A stretch of 64,000 bases of DNA. Source: Brachypodius melanocephalos. Taxonomy: Eukaryota > Chordata > Aves > Passeriformes > Pycnonotidae. The position numbers and the translations under genes were made by a program. Position 1 is the first letter of the stretch. The number at the start of each line of letters is the position of its first letter. The notes beneath the pieces were generated by a model. That model saw only the letters and a program-made list of their open reading frames with translations. It did no database searches and was not told the origin of the DNA. Where the stretch lies: the NCBI GenBank assembly GCA_013398615.1, contig VZSR01000520.1:21184431-21248430 (forward strand), written 5' to 3'. This document shows, one piece after another, positions 11,947-24,418 of this stretch.

Positions 11947-14900
11947 TTCACCCCTAACCTAACAGCAATCAGGCTGGGGGTGCACAAGAAAGTAGGGGTA
12001 TAGCTGTGACAGCTGTCCCCAGCTGATCATGCCACATGATGTCATGTTCAGTAATAAAAAGCTAGGAAAAGAAGGAAGGGTGGGAGAGGCATTTCGAATC
12101 AGAGCACTTGTCTTCCCAAGTAACTCTTCTGCATGATGGAGCCCTTCTTTCTTGGAAATGGCTGAACAGCTGCTTTCCAGTGAATTAATTCCTTACTTTG
12201 CTTGCATAAACAGGATTTGTTTCCCTCTCCATATTAAACTGTCCCTATCTCAACCCCTGGGTGTTCTCACTTTTCCAATTCTCCCCTCTCTCCCACTGGA
12301 GTGAATGAGCAAGGGACTCTGTGGATAAGCTACTGGTCAGGGTTAACCCACAACATTTGGACACTGGATCTTTAATTACTTTACTAAGGATAGTGCAATT
12401 GTCATCTGCACTGCCTTGCCTGATACAAGAATAATATAGCACATTTTAAATTAAAAATCTGAGAAAAACCCAACTTGCTGATCACACCCTTCAAGAAATT
12501 GCTCTCTATTTTGCCTGCAGTAATGCCATTGTGCAATATTGCAAGTCGCACTTAATTAATCAGTTCTGTACTCTTTAATCCACCAACACACTTTATTCTT
12601 CCTGTTATCTCCCTCAGCTGTGTGTTCTCTCACCCCACATTCTGCAACACCATCCGCTGTGTTTCTCACTTGATGAATTCTTCTGCAGAAAGTATGTTTC
12701 TTCCTCTCTCTCCTGGTCAATCAGTGTGTGCAATTCCTAGGATATGTGGAATTAAATATGTGATATTATATTCTTATATATTCTATACTTCTTATACCTT
12801 CCATTTATTCATGACCTTCTGCCCTTCAAGAAACAAGTCTGTCATTTTTGCAGAGCTGCCAAAGTCTATCAGGTCTCAAATAATGAGTTCTCATTGCCTT
12901 TCTTTCTTACCTCAGTGACTGAGTTCTTGTTGGATATATGTACACAGAAACATTCAATTCTTGATTTTTCAGGGCACATATGATGCAGAGTTCTATGAAA
13001 AGATTTTCTACGTATTTCCATGAGCTTTCTGGTGAGGCTGTACTGAAGCACACAAAGATAGTGCATAAATCAAAAAAGCTGACAAAATTCAGAATAACTG
13101 CAGGGATTGGGATCAGCAGGAAAATGTGTGTTCTTTCCTTCCCAGTGCCCAATGAAGTATTGAGTACCAGAAAGATTCTACATGGTGAGACATGAAAAGC
13201 AAAATGAGATGCAAAGTAGGTTTTGCACTATAGCATTAATATCTACAACTCAGATACCTTGAACAACAATAAATGCTTTCTAGAATTATTTAGTTTTCCT
13301 GAGTTTGCCTACAATTTCAAATCTCATTCTTTCTCTGTGATTTCTCTTCATAGCCATCAGAAAGAATTTCCAGATTTTTCTCTCCCTTTTAGAATGGTGT
13401 CTAAATGCTAGTATTCCCCTTACTCTGTCCTTCCTAAGACACATCTCCTTTCCTAGTCATGTATACCTAAATCATCCTCTTCTCTAATATTATTAGAACT
13501 AATAATATTCCACTTCCCATTCTAGCTTAACTCACATTTTTGTCCACTTCTCATCTCTTTTCATGTAGGAAGTTCCTTTTGTATTCCAATTGTCTTTACA
13601 AATATATTCATTTACCTAACTGGTTATTTCTGTTGCTCCAGGAAGAAAAACCCCCAACAACTTAGTACTGCCTTATATTAATTAAAATCCTGTCTTTAGT
13701 CATAGCAGTAGTTTCAGGATACATGGGGTTGTGATATTGTCCCTTGCATGAACCTTGTGAGCCATGCAAAAAGAACATGTGTCTGTTCAGAGATGTGATG
13801 AGAGAGAGGAAATCCTACATTGAATCAGCTGGCTTTAATAATTCCCATCTATCTTAATCCTAGTGCTGGCAATACTTGTATTCCCAGAAGAGTGCAGCAT
13901 TATGGATTCTCTGTCCTCCCACTCATGCATGAAATGAGTTGGAAACATTTTTCTCTGGAATTCCAGTGGTTGCAGTGCTCTGGAAGATGAGTCATGGGCA
14001 GCAGTGAAGAGAGGACAATAGCAACAATGCATACTTCCCAGTAAATCTTGAAGAAATACTAGTTTTGGCATCTAAAATTCTTGCTTGGATCTGATTCCAT
14101 TAAAAAAAAATTTGGCCAATGACAATGGGCTTTAACCAGGGTCAATGGTGTCCATCATTTCAGTCCTATCTAATTTGTTTTGAAGAGCTTTGCAAACCTT
14201 TTTCTCTCTATGTGCCTGCAAAACACATGGATTATAAAAGCTTGATCCTGAATGAAGCATCACTGAAGAAGAACTGAAAAGAAGCAAAAAATTCATGTTC
14301 CCCAATTTTTTGTAATTACTGACTATTCTATATTCCTTTCAAGAATAAAGCATTAAAGGCTGGTTTAGGGCGTTGTCACTGAGCACTGGAGATTAGCTGC
14401 CAGGATTTAGCTGCTCTCTGACCTTTCAAACTGCAAGCCACACAAACCCCATATTTCCAACCTGTTCCTTTAAAATTCCTACATTTTTTTTGTGTGCAGT
14501 GCTAATCCAGTCATTTTACTTGTTTATTTTTCTTGTATGATGGCCTTCCATTTGGAAGGCTGCCTGCGGAAAGACGCCTAAAGGAGAAGAGGGAAACCAG
14601 ACAGCTATAAAAATATCTTGCAGTCTTTTCACAGCACAAAATGCATGGGCATGATGGCAACTCTCCCGCCTTTTCTTGCTGGAGCTGCATACAGTAGAGA
14701 GACCACATCAGTGTTGCCCTGGTGTGATCTTCTGTAAGCTGCAGAGAGTGCCATGCTGTGATATTTACAGCATTGTGTGCTGTGTTTAGTGGCAGATCTG
14801 CTAACAGCAGCAATTCTATTCCTGGCCTTGCAGAGTGGAATTCTGCCTACTCACTCTTTCCTCTCTCTGCATTGTCTTCCTCTTTGTCGTGCATTTTACA

Positions 14901-17900
14901 TTTTTACTTCTGGTGTTAAGTAGAGCCCAGACAAAAAAGAACTTTGAGTCTGAGTGCTTTCAGATCTATGAGTATGGGATAGATTTGAATTCCCCCATTA
15001 GAAGTAACCCTTCCTTCTGATTTTAGTATTGGGTGGTGTCCAGAACCATATGGGACCTAATTTTGAGTTGCATTAGCATGCAGCCAAGAACTCACAGCCA
15101 GTCTGAAGAAACCTAGAACAAGCTGACAGAAACAGTATGATAAGCAGAAAAATAATAAAGTATTCACACCAAAGAAGGTAGAAACCTCTCAAACTTTGAT
15201 CACTTTGATCTTTCTAGTTTTTCTAAGAAAAACTGAAAACTGATTCTACTTTTTTTCCATAGCAACACATTTCATCTGCTGAAAATTAACTGAAATTTCT
15301 AAGCTAGTTGTCTATCTATGGGGAGGAGAAAGGGGTGGACAATTATTTCTGCAAATTTCAAGCAACTAATTCTTTAAGAGAAATGAATGGCTCACTGGAG
15401 GCTCCTTTCTTTCTCCCTTAACTGCAGTCGAGAGTATGATGTTTACATATATCAATATTTTTATATAATCCAATGTTCTTAGGCATTTTGTAAATTTTAT
15501 GTGCAAAAAAAGTGAAGCAGGGTACCGTTAGGAACCCCACTTTGCAGCTATCCCAAGGGCCATGTTTTTCACATGACTTTACCGGGAGAGCTTAAGGCAG
15601 AGATCAGTTTTAGATTTTTCTAAATTTATTTGGGTTTTTTTAGATCCTTCATGGTTCCCTTAAAAATAGAGAGAAAAAGTTTGCAAGATCTGTGAATAAA
15701 TGGGGATTGGCTGAACAGTGCTAATTAAAAATTAAAATAGCATGCTGAAATATTTTTAGGCACTGTTTATACAAGCCTCAAAATACCCTCTTTTAAAAAA
15801 ACCATTGCATCAAGGCTTTTTACACACGTAAACTAAAACTATTGCTTTCTTTGTAGAAATGGAAGGGAGAAACTTAAACTAACATGAAGAGAGAAAAATA
15901 GAATGTGTTCTTCTCGGTCTTATAGCCGTGCTTTTTAGCATATTATCGTTCCCCTCCCTCGCCAAATCAGCAAATTACCAGTCATGAATCCCCAAAGCAG
16001 TAGTGCCTTTACTCCACCTGTAACACTCACTAAAGATTGAATTAACACAGCACATCAAATCTTGGGTAGGGTTGGGCATCTTTTTCCCCAGCCTCAAAAC
16101 CATTTCTAGAGTGCCTGCAGTAGGAATCAGTATCCCCATTAGTATTTCAGCACGACTGAAGAAACTAAAGAGCATAACCAATAGTTTGCCAAGCAGTCAG
16201 CTTTTAGCTATGAAGAGCTTTGGATACCAAATTCCCCTCTTCCACGAGGCATGAGGATACAACACATTTGTGGCAGCGTAATGTGAGCACTGTCTCTCTT
16301 GGTATGGCATGGATGGCTGAGCCCATCATCACTCACACAAGAGAATATGCAGCTGGGGAAAACTGAGCCTGGACATTTCAATCCCTGGAGGCATTAGAAT
16401 GAGAAATTTTTAACTTCTGCAGTTCTTCTGAGGACTGGGAAACTTTTTTTACTTGGGACATTTCAATCCTCAGATGTGCAGTCTATAATCTGTCATCAGA
16501 TGGCTTGTCAGTCAATGTTTGTGCCCAGTTGCTGATGTAGAAGTGGGAAGCAGACATGTATTTGTCAAAATTTAAAAAATGTCTACAGCATCTATGTAAT
16601 ATGAAACATTTGTATAGGTCTTTATGCAGTTAGGCCCAGGGTAAGATGTAGATTTTTTTTTAGTATCTACTGGATTCATCAAACTCCCAAAATCCTCTGG
16701 ACCCACATGACAACTTAGAAATCACTGTTTCCTTCTTTGCATTCACTGACCACCGACTGATCCTCAATTTTTCATAGTATTCTGCTTTGTGATTTAGTTT
16801 ATCACTATGAATTAAGACACTCAGTCTCCCTGCCACTGCACTGCGATTCATTGTTTGGCTACACTCAGCACAGTTCATCTCGCTATTCCAGTCTTTAGAC
16901 AATTGTTATCCTTCACCTAAGAAATATGATCCAAAAGTTGGGGATCCCTTTCCCTTGAAACACCTTTCTTTCAGCATGATACAATATTTGAACTGTCTAC
17001 TGTACAAAATATTTTTACAGCACATAGCCCTAAAGTTCAGCAGGCTTGGTATGGTGCCATTCTAGAAATTACACAAGAATAGAAAATTTCTGGAAACACT
17101 TTGGATAACCTGCAAGTAATGTTGTCTCGTAGTCAATAACTGCAGTCACATGGTGTTCTGATTGTCTTGAAGATGCTGGAGGCAGAAATAGTGTTGCATG
17201 CTGTCAAATATATGACTGAACATTGGCTAATTGCAGAACCTTGACAAATCAGGGAAAGCACAGTGAAAACTGTGTATGTTTCCAGTGTCTGTCAGCTTTC
17301 ATAGTTATTAAGGAGTGTTTATCACCCATTAACTGCAAACAGTGAAGTACATCATACTTAGACTACAGCCTATTTATCTCTTCATACTTTTGTTCCAAAA
17401 CAGTTGAAATAGATTTCAACCAGGCATAACTTTCTGCCTTGTATATTTTGTTTATACGTATATATAACATTGTGCTGCCTGGTATCAGCAGTTGCTATCA
17501 GATTCCTTTATGAGTTGTCAGAATAAATAACTTTTTTAAAGCACTGATAATTTAGCTATCAGTATCTGAAGGTATTGATTTTGTTTTCATGTCTGCTACA
17601 TATGCATATGACAAATTATTTAAATTTTCAAAATTTCTATTAAAAAGAATACTGTTATAAATCTGGCAAGGTGAAAAAAGTGTGGCAAAGAAGTTACATA
17701 AAAACTAGTAGTGTTCTGACTAAAAAATAATGCATATGATGGGTGTATTATAACGAGGGTACAGAATTGAATATCTAGTGAGCATCATGATATTGCCAGA
17801 AGGTGTTTATGACCCAAATCAATACAATATCCTTTCCTCTGAGTACTCATGTCACATAAGATTGCACGCCTTTGTGTACACAATAATTCAATGCATGGAG

Positions 17901-20860
17901 ATTCCATTACCATTGTTTGGCTGACTGGCAGACTGACTGGCTCCTTCTGCAGCTTCAGCCACACAGACCGTGGAAAACTTGGGACTACACTGCAGCAATT
18001 TTCTTTCCTGACCATTCAGGTTTTCTTTTAAAGGAAGGAGGCTGTGGGAGGCACCATAGGCATACAGGTATCATTCTGTTCTAGAGCCATCTGCCCTATA
18101 GCTGACATGCAGACCATGGTTTGCCCAAGAACACACTGCAGGAGGCAATTTATCTTAAGAATGAGCTTGGGTCAGGCTTTTCTAAATAGCCACTATCGGG
18201 CATCTCAAAAGTGTGTGATATCCTTGTCTTCCTGTGCAGACTCGGCTGAGTAATAAGCGGTTCCTTAGATAACAAGAATTTACCTACAGGCTCTATAGGA
18301 TTCCTATATTTAGCAGTAAAGGGAAATACTGAATTTTCCTTCTGCTCCAGTTAGTGTTAAGTGCTACAAAAATTAACAGATACAGACTGTTATACTCCTT
18401 GCACCAAAATCTTTGTGGAATGTGACATCACCGTGTGCCTTGTAACAAGTGAGACATTTTTCCCCCCATGTACTTTGTTTCTAAATAAAGAAGCAACAAT
18501 TTTGCCCTCCTCCCTTTTGTCTCTGGTTTCTAATGCTGTGATATTAATGAGGAGTGACATGTTTAAAGCCTTTCTTTATACTGGTTGAGAATATTTTTGC
18601 AGTATATATAGTGTAGCATACCAAGCTGAGGACATTTCATGGTAATTTTATGTCATAAGGCAAGAGAAGATTTTCTTCACAAAAATTGTCAAACAAATAG
18701 ATCATTGTAGTCAATCAAGAGGGAGAAATTATTTTTGTGGACATTTCAAGCAATGTAATTCATACAATTACCCTCTACTAAAAGTGCAGGGATGGTCTGC
18801 CTGGTCTATGCACTATTCACCTTGGCCAGGCCATAGGATTATGTTCAGGCTCAGAGCGGGAATCGGAGGAACGGAAATGCTTTTGCTTTGATAGCAACAG
18901 CTGTTAAAGCATAATAAGAGTTCAATTCTGCTGACCCACCTTCTACCCTTCCTTCCTCAGTATTCTCTTCAGTCTGAAGATCAGTACATTCCTTAAGTAT
19001 CCAATGATAATTTCCTGAGGCCTCCCACACCTTAGGGGCTGCTATTCACTATGGAGGGTGGTACAAGCACATCTTGAGTTTTAGACTGCTCCTTCACAGT
19101 TCTGAGACAGATTCTGCTCCATATTTAGGGACAGGTAATTTTTTAGCAACAACTTCATAGCATTGACACCAAGTGACTTTAAGCAGCAGATTCCCAGTGT
19201 TTCTTTCCTCCAATCTCATCAAGTGAGGACACATACAGACAGTATACTGCATGAAAATAAACAGTCAAGTCAAGTCAGTGGGCAGCAAATCCAGTAACCA
19301 TCCACACAGCCAATGAGTATGGTTAGATTTTCAGTCCTCTGTGCTGGAGGAAAGGAGACAAATACTTTTTATAGTGAAAAGAGGCGATAAATCTACTATA
19401 TCCCTTTCTAAACCCTGCTCTAATCTAATCCAGTCCTAGAATTTGGACAGTGTATTTATTAATAAAGAAGTATTAATATCCAAAAGAATACTGAAACTAA
19501 AATAGCTCTTATACACAAAGGATCTTTGACTTTGCACTATCCAGTGGCATTCCTTAAGGACACAACAACACCTTTTGATTTAAAAATAGAGGCATGCAAT
19601 CTCCATCTCACTAGTAATCATTTGAAAAGAAAATCACCATTCCACACTGCAGAAGGAGAACACCATTAAAAATACTGACACAAGTGGCTTTCCTTTCTGT
19701 ATTTAGTTTTCTTGTATTCTTTTCAGCTTTCCAAAACTGCTTTTGTAAAACTGAACTTGTACTCAGTTGTTCAAATAATCTGGTTTAGAATATATATCAC
19801 TAATTGTATAATATTTTCATGCATATACTTCTAAAATCTATGTTTATAAAAAATAAGAAAGTTCTTTATTAGATTCACTTCAGAAAACACATCAACATCC
19901 TACTATATTATGACTTTGTAAGATTAGGCATAACATCACATATGACCTCTTGTTCACCAGAAACTTGTGAGTTTCTGACTTGCTATTTTGGATTGCTATT
20001 TCTCATTAAAAACCTGAGATTGTTGGTGCTGTTTAAAAACTTATGGTCTTACACAGAGGCTAAAGACTCTGAGCAGTGAGCAGTGGATATTTTTCCTAGA
20101 ACTGTTGAGTAACTGGGTGTGAAAAGTACTCGTGCTATTCTGCCTTTCCCATTTCCTAATCCAGCTCTGTAGGAAAACTGAGTGTTCTACAGCACAGCAT
20201 GATCTCATGCCTGAATCCATTTCTAATTCTTTAAGATATAAATTTCTCCTTTCTGAAAGAAAATTTTCTCCTATGAGTTGAACGTGCAGGCTCTGTATGA
20301 AATAGCCTGTTCTTTCCCTATAAGTTTTTTTCTTCCCTATCTGGCATATCTAATTTGCACAGAAAAAATTGACATTAGAGCACATTAAATTATTTTGGCA
20401 TTTGGTGGTGGTGATGGTTTTTATTCCTACAAAAGCATTTTTTCCTGCATAATAAAAATCTGAATTACATTGTTTAGGAGCACACAGTGTATTTTTTCTC
20501 TTCCACATTACACAGAAGGAGCATTTGGCATGTGTTTTCTCTTAGATTGGCTTGGAAGAAATGAGTGACAGGTGATTCCTTGTTTGCTTGTGCTGAAGTT
20601 GCCACATTTATCATTCACAGCACAATGCAAAAGTGTTCCTGAAAAAATTAGTCAGATTTTCATGGAATTATGAAGTAATTGACTTTTCAGGTTTTTTTTA
20701 GAGCGGTAATGAAACAGTTATGATTGATCAGTCCTGAGCTGATTTTTTTCCAAGCATTCATTTAGTTCAGCTGTCCAGTGTTTTCCTACAGTAACACTTT
20801 GACACGGAAAGAAAGAAGACACATTTTCAAATCTTTTCACTCAAAATAAGTGAAAGATTC
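11947..20860. other. Long single-copy non-coding stretch
   Basis: About 9 kb without any mobile element or exon that I can support. Open frames stay near 100 codons or below (for example 14511-14813 minus) and show no domain. Composition is AT-rich throughout, and there is no CpG-island-like segment. Confidence 0.5.
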
Positions 20861-21180
20861 ATGCTTCTTTCCACAACCTGAATTCATAAAGATGAATGTA
20901 TGGAGCATCTTGTAAGTTATGCAACCTCACAATGTTGCATAACTTCAATTAGCTTTGTCGCACAAGAAATATAATATCTGATTGGGGATCTTTGCAAACA
21001 TTCCTCACAGGATAATGTCTGTATGGCAAAGGCAGTATATCAGAAGACAACACTCACTGGCTTTATCGTTGCCTAACAGCAGCCCTTGTCCTAAATGATA
21101 ATTTTCCAGAGATGTTAATTATACTCCTTTCAAAATATTTATATATTGATTTTAAAGATGTAGCTCTACCTGCTGTCTGA
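20861..21180. promoter_or_regulatory. Candidate conserved non-coding segment containing a perfect hairpin
   Basis: Complex AT-rich sequence with a perfect inverted repeat at 20914-20945, a CpG in TTTGTCGCAC and another in TTATCGTTGCC, and homeodomain-like TTAATTA near 21115. It looks like a vertebrate enhancer in texture, but only alignment to other birds could show conservation. No coding potential is visible. Confidence 0.22.
20914..20945. repeat. Perfect 12-bp inverted repeat with 8-base spacer
   Basis: AAGTTATGCAAC at 20914-20925 and its exact reverse complement GTTGCATAACTT at 20934-20945 flank CTCACAAT. Each arm contains GTTGCATAAC, close to the C/EBP and PAR-bZIP recognition pattern RTTGCGYAAY, with A where the consensus has G. 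The structure could be paired bZIP sites or a small stem-loop. Twelve paired bases is too short for a normal pre-miRNA. Confidence 0.75.
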
Positions 21181-21483
21181 CACATGGAGAGGTTTCATTT
21201 GGGTAACAGAATCATCATTCACTTCTGATAATCCTGGCCCTCTACATGGTTGCACAGCTGCACATGATACCGGGATGCCGTTTCCAGCAAATCTTGTTGG
21301 CATCTTCTGTTGCTGCAGCAAGAAGATTTATATGGGATTTTAAGGTGTCAAGAATGAATCCAGACCTAGGTTTACCACCATGTAGGATATAACAAGAAAA
21401 AAAGAGGAAGAAAATAAGTATAAATGTTTCCTGTGTTTCCTGTTCATAATAAAAAAGTCTCCTGAAGCCAAGAAACCAGGAGT

Positions 21484-22140
21484 CATAGAATCATAGAATG
21501 GTTTGGGTTGGAAGAGACCTTAAATATTGTCTAGTTCCAAGCCCCCTGCCATGGACAGGGACAAATTCCACTAGACCAGGTTGCTCAGAACTCAATCCAA
21601 TCTGACCTTGGAGCCATCCATGGCTTCTCTGGGCTACCTGTGCCAGTGCCTCACCCACCACAGAGTAAACAGGTTCCTTGCTTATATCTATTCTAAATCT
21701 CCACTCTTTTAGTTTGAAGCCATCCCCTGTTGTCCTATCCCTACACATCCTTCTAAAAAGTCTCTCTCTAGCTTTCTTGTAGCTCCCTTTAGGTAGTGGA
21801 AGGCCACAAAAAGCTCTTCCCTTCCTTTCTCCAGGCTGAACAACCCCAACTTTCTGCGTGTCCATATTAGAGAGGTGCTCAGTCCTGTGACCACGTATGT
21901 GTCCCTCCCTTGGACTGACTCCAGCATGTCCACATCATTCTGATGTAGGGCCCCCAGAACTGAATGCAGCCCAGGACACGTTTGGCTCTCTGGGCTGGGA
22001 GTGCCCATGGCTGGGTCATGTCCAGCCTCTCACCAGCAGCACCCCCAAGCCCTTCTGGGCAGGGCTGCCCTTAACCCATTCTCTGCCCAGCCTGTATTTG
22101 TCCTTGGGATTGCTCTGACCCAAGTGCAGCACCTTACACA
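21484..22140 (-). mobile_element. CR1 LINE 3' fragment, minus strand
   Basis: On the plus strand it opens with TCATAGAATCATAGAATGG, the reverse complement of the CR1 3' tail, then TTTGGGTTGGAAGAGACCTT. Read on the minus strand it runs from the ORF2 region coding for 'GKxL.LGxxxQGQIQ'-like sequence near 22130, through ORF2 C-terminal sequence, to the 3' UTR. Minus-strand frames at 21709-22008 and 21491-21865 are its relics and are broken by frameshifts. About 79 bp of ORF2 are missing at a CTGCATCCA microhomology near 21958-21972, compared with the copy at 30175-31780. The stretch 21961-22065 is about 95% identical to that copy in inverted orientation. The 5' end near 22140 is approximate. Confidence 0.93.
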
Positions 22141-22714
22141 CCAATCCTTGTGGGGTGTTGGGAGCTGTGGGATATTCTTGCTTTGTGTATCATTAAGGTA
22201 TACAGATAAGCCTGACTTTTTATTTTCACGTTTTTCCAAAAGGCTTTGTCACTGGGACCTTCAGGAATGTGGAGTCTTTTACTCCACTTCTGTACGGAGA
22301 GTTAGATGATAAAAACTCTGTACAAAGAAAATTCTGTACACTAATGGAAGTGACCTCTTACTAACAGATATCTAATTGGCCTTTATGGAATGGCTCTCAA
22401 CAACAACAAAATCAACACTTGAAGTAGTTTTAATACATGCCAATTTTTTCAGCTCTTTCTTAATGTTCTGCTCTGTTTATTACCTTTAAAATTTTCTAGC
22501 TCTGGGAGCACCTGAATATGTAGCACATATTTCTATAACACTGAAAGTGTGCTTTCTCTTCGTTTCTGAAAATACAAGTGTAATGACAGTTTTCTCTCAT
22601 TATAGTAACTGATATTAAGAAAACTTTCTTTAGGTCCATTATTCTACATTAAAATTCTAGAGAATATTAGTGATGGGAAATGAAATTATATTTCAGTACA
22701 GTAAGAGGAAATCA
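22141..22714. other. Spacer between two head-to-head CR1 fragments
   Basis: AT-rich single-copy sequence of about 570 bp. I see no gene or further repeat. The first 60 bases might still belong to the CR1 5' end, but I cannot align them. Confidence 0.45.
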
Positions 22715-23141
22715 GTAGAGCAAGCTAGTGAGGTGTCTACAGGATAAGTCCTGTGAGAACGGTCTGAGGAAACTGGGATTGTTTATCCTGGAGTAAAAGA
22801 CTCTTGGGAGAGCCTTTGTCACACTCTTCGATTCCCTGAGAGGAGGTTGTGGCCAGCTGGGGGCTGGTCTCTGCTTCCAGGTAACAAGTGACAGGACAAG
22901 GATAAATGGCCTGGAGTTATGCCAGGGGAAATGTAGATTGGATATTAGGTAAAAATTTTCCAACAATAGGGTTATGAAGCATTGAAACAGGCTGCCCAAG
23001 GAAGTGGCAGAGTTACTGTCCCTGAAGGTATTTTAAAAATGTGTAGATGTGGCTCTTATGGACATGGTTTAGTGGTGAACTTGGCAGCTGGCTCGTCTTG
23101 ATAATGTTAAAGTTCTTTTTCAAGTTAAATAATTCTATGTT
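22715..23141 (+). mobile_element. CR1 LINE 3' fragment
   Basis: Contains GAGGTTGTGGCCAGCTGGG and GGTCTCTGCTTCCAGGTAAC, then AGTGACAGGACAAGG and GGCTGCCCAAGGAAGTGG, all typical of the end of CR1 ORF2. The 3' UTR has GACATGGTTTAGTGGTGAAC and a decayed tail AATTCTATG. It belongs to a different CR1 subfamily from the minus-strand copy 600 bp to the left, as shown by the 'GGACATGGTTTAGTGG' style of 3' UTR. It is 5' truncated, full of substitutions and non-functional. Confidence 0.92.
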
Positions 23142-24371
23142 TTTAGAGCATTTTTTTTGTCTAGGAAAAATATCACTCAACATCTAATTCCATTTTGTAC
23201 CAAAATAAAATTCTTTCATTTATGCAATAACTTTCTAATTTGATTTCTTGCATCTATTAGTTTACATGACAATAACCATCCATTACAGATCTTAGCATTT
23301 AAATTAATTGATATCGTTGAACTGGCAGATAAAACTTTGACAGGGTTTTATGTAATTTTTTTTACCATAGCTAATCCTACATCCTCTTAAACAATACAGT
23401 CTGTAATTTCACCAAAGGAAAAAAAAATCTGTCAGATGTTTTTGGGATTCTTTCATTTTCATTGGTTTCCCAGTTAGCCTCAAGCTTCTTTAAGCCCTTC
23501 TCTATGTGTGCAGTTTTGAACCAGCTTGTGCAGGCATTGCTCATCAGCCACCTGTCTGCATCTGACCACAGCCATGTGAGGTACTAAGGAGATCACCATC
23601 AGGGAGGCTGCCTCTTGCCAAGCTCTTAGACATTTTTCGAAACCACTGGAAAACTCTAAAGTAATTTTTTGGTATCTTATACACAGATAGTATCACTGAA
23701 GGCTCTGGGCAATGAGGGGTCAGGCTGATGGAGTTATTTTGTCCAATGCGCCTGGAGGAATTTGAATCACTGTACATATTTCAGGAACTTGTAGAATATA
23801 TTCCTCATGCTTAGCAAACAAAATCTCAATACAAATCAGATTTTTTTAAAAATGAGAATCAGACAATCTACATGAATACCTCAAAATGTCTAGGTTCCTA
23901 TATAACCACCTTACAATGCATACCCTGTAGCTTTTTTGCCCGTGTTTGTTCATAAGAAAAGGATGAAAGGAAAATGAAGTGGTGTTCAGGTTCTTTTCCA
24001 AAGTATCTGATAATCCTTGGTGAACATGAAAATTTTTTTCCTATAACTAGCTGCACTTATCAATGTTTTAGACAGAAGCCTTTTTCTTCCATTGTTTTAT
24101 AACATCTTTTAATTGAGGCTATGTCATTTGCAATAATTGCAATATGAGAATGTATTAGACAAACCATATAAATGTGATATCACTTAAAGTATATGCAGAA
24201 ATAATTTGATGAATAACAATAACAAACACCTTTGTTTTTATAATTAAAATCTCAGTTGTTTGAAAATATTCCTATAATATTTGCTCAAGAGGTGATTGAA
24301 ACAACAAACATGTTGTTTGCCACTAAATTTTTAAGTATTTATGTAAGAAAATGTGATTTTAAAAAATAGTC
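23142..24371. other. Single-copy non-coding stretch
   Basis: AT-rich, with no exon or recognisable repeat. The largest frame is 77 codons (23544-23777, minus), without any recognisable feature. Confidence 0.5.
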
Positions 24372-24418
24372 TTTTTTCCCCTTTCCCTTTCCCTTTCCCC
24401 TTCCCTTTCCCTTTCCCT
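24372..24418. repeat. Pyrimidine microsatellite, CCCTTT-like units
   Basis: An unbroken run of T and C on the plus strand made of CCCTTT hexamers with one CCCCTT variant. The minus-strand translation of the complementary purine run gives an artificial Gly-Lys repeat. All-pyrimidine mirror-like tracts of this kind can adopt triplex DNA in vitro; whether it does so here is unknown. Confidence 0.9.
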
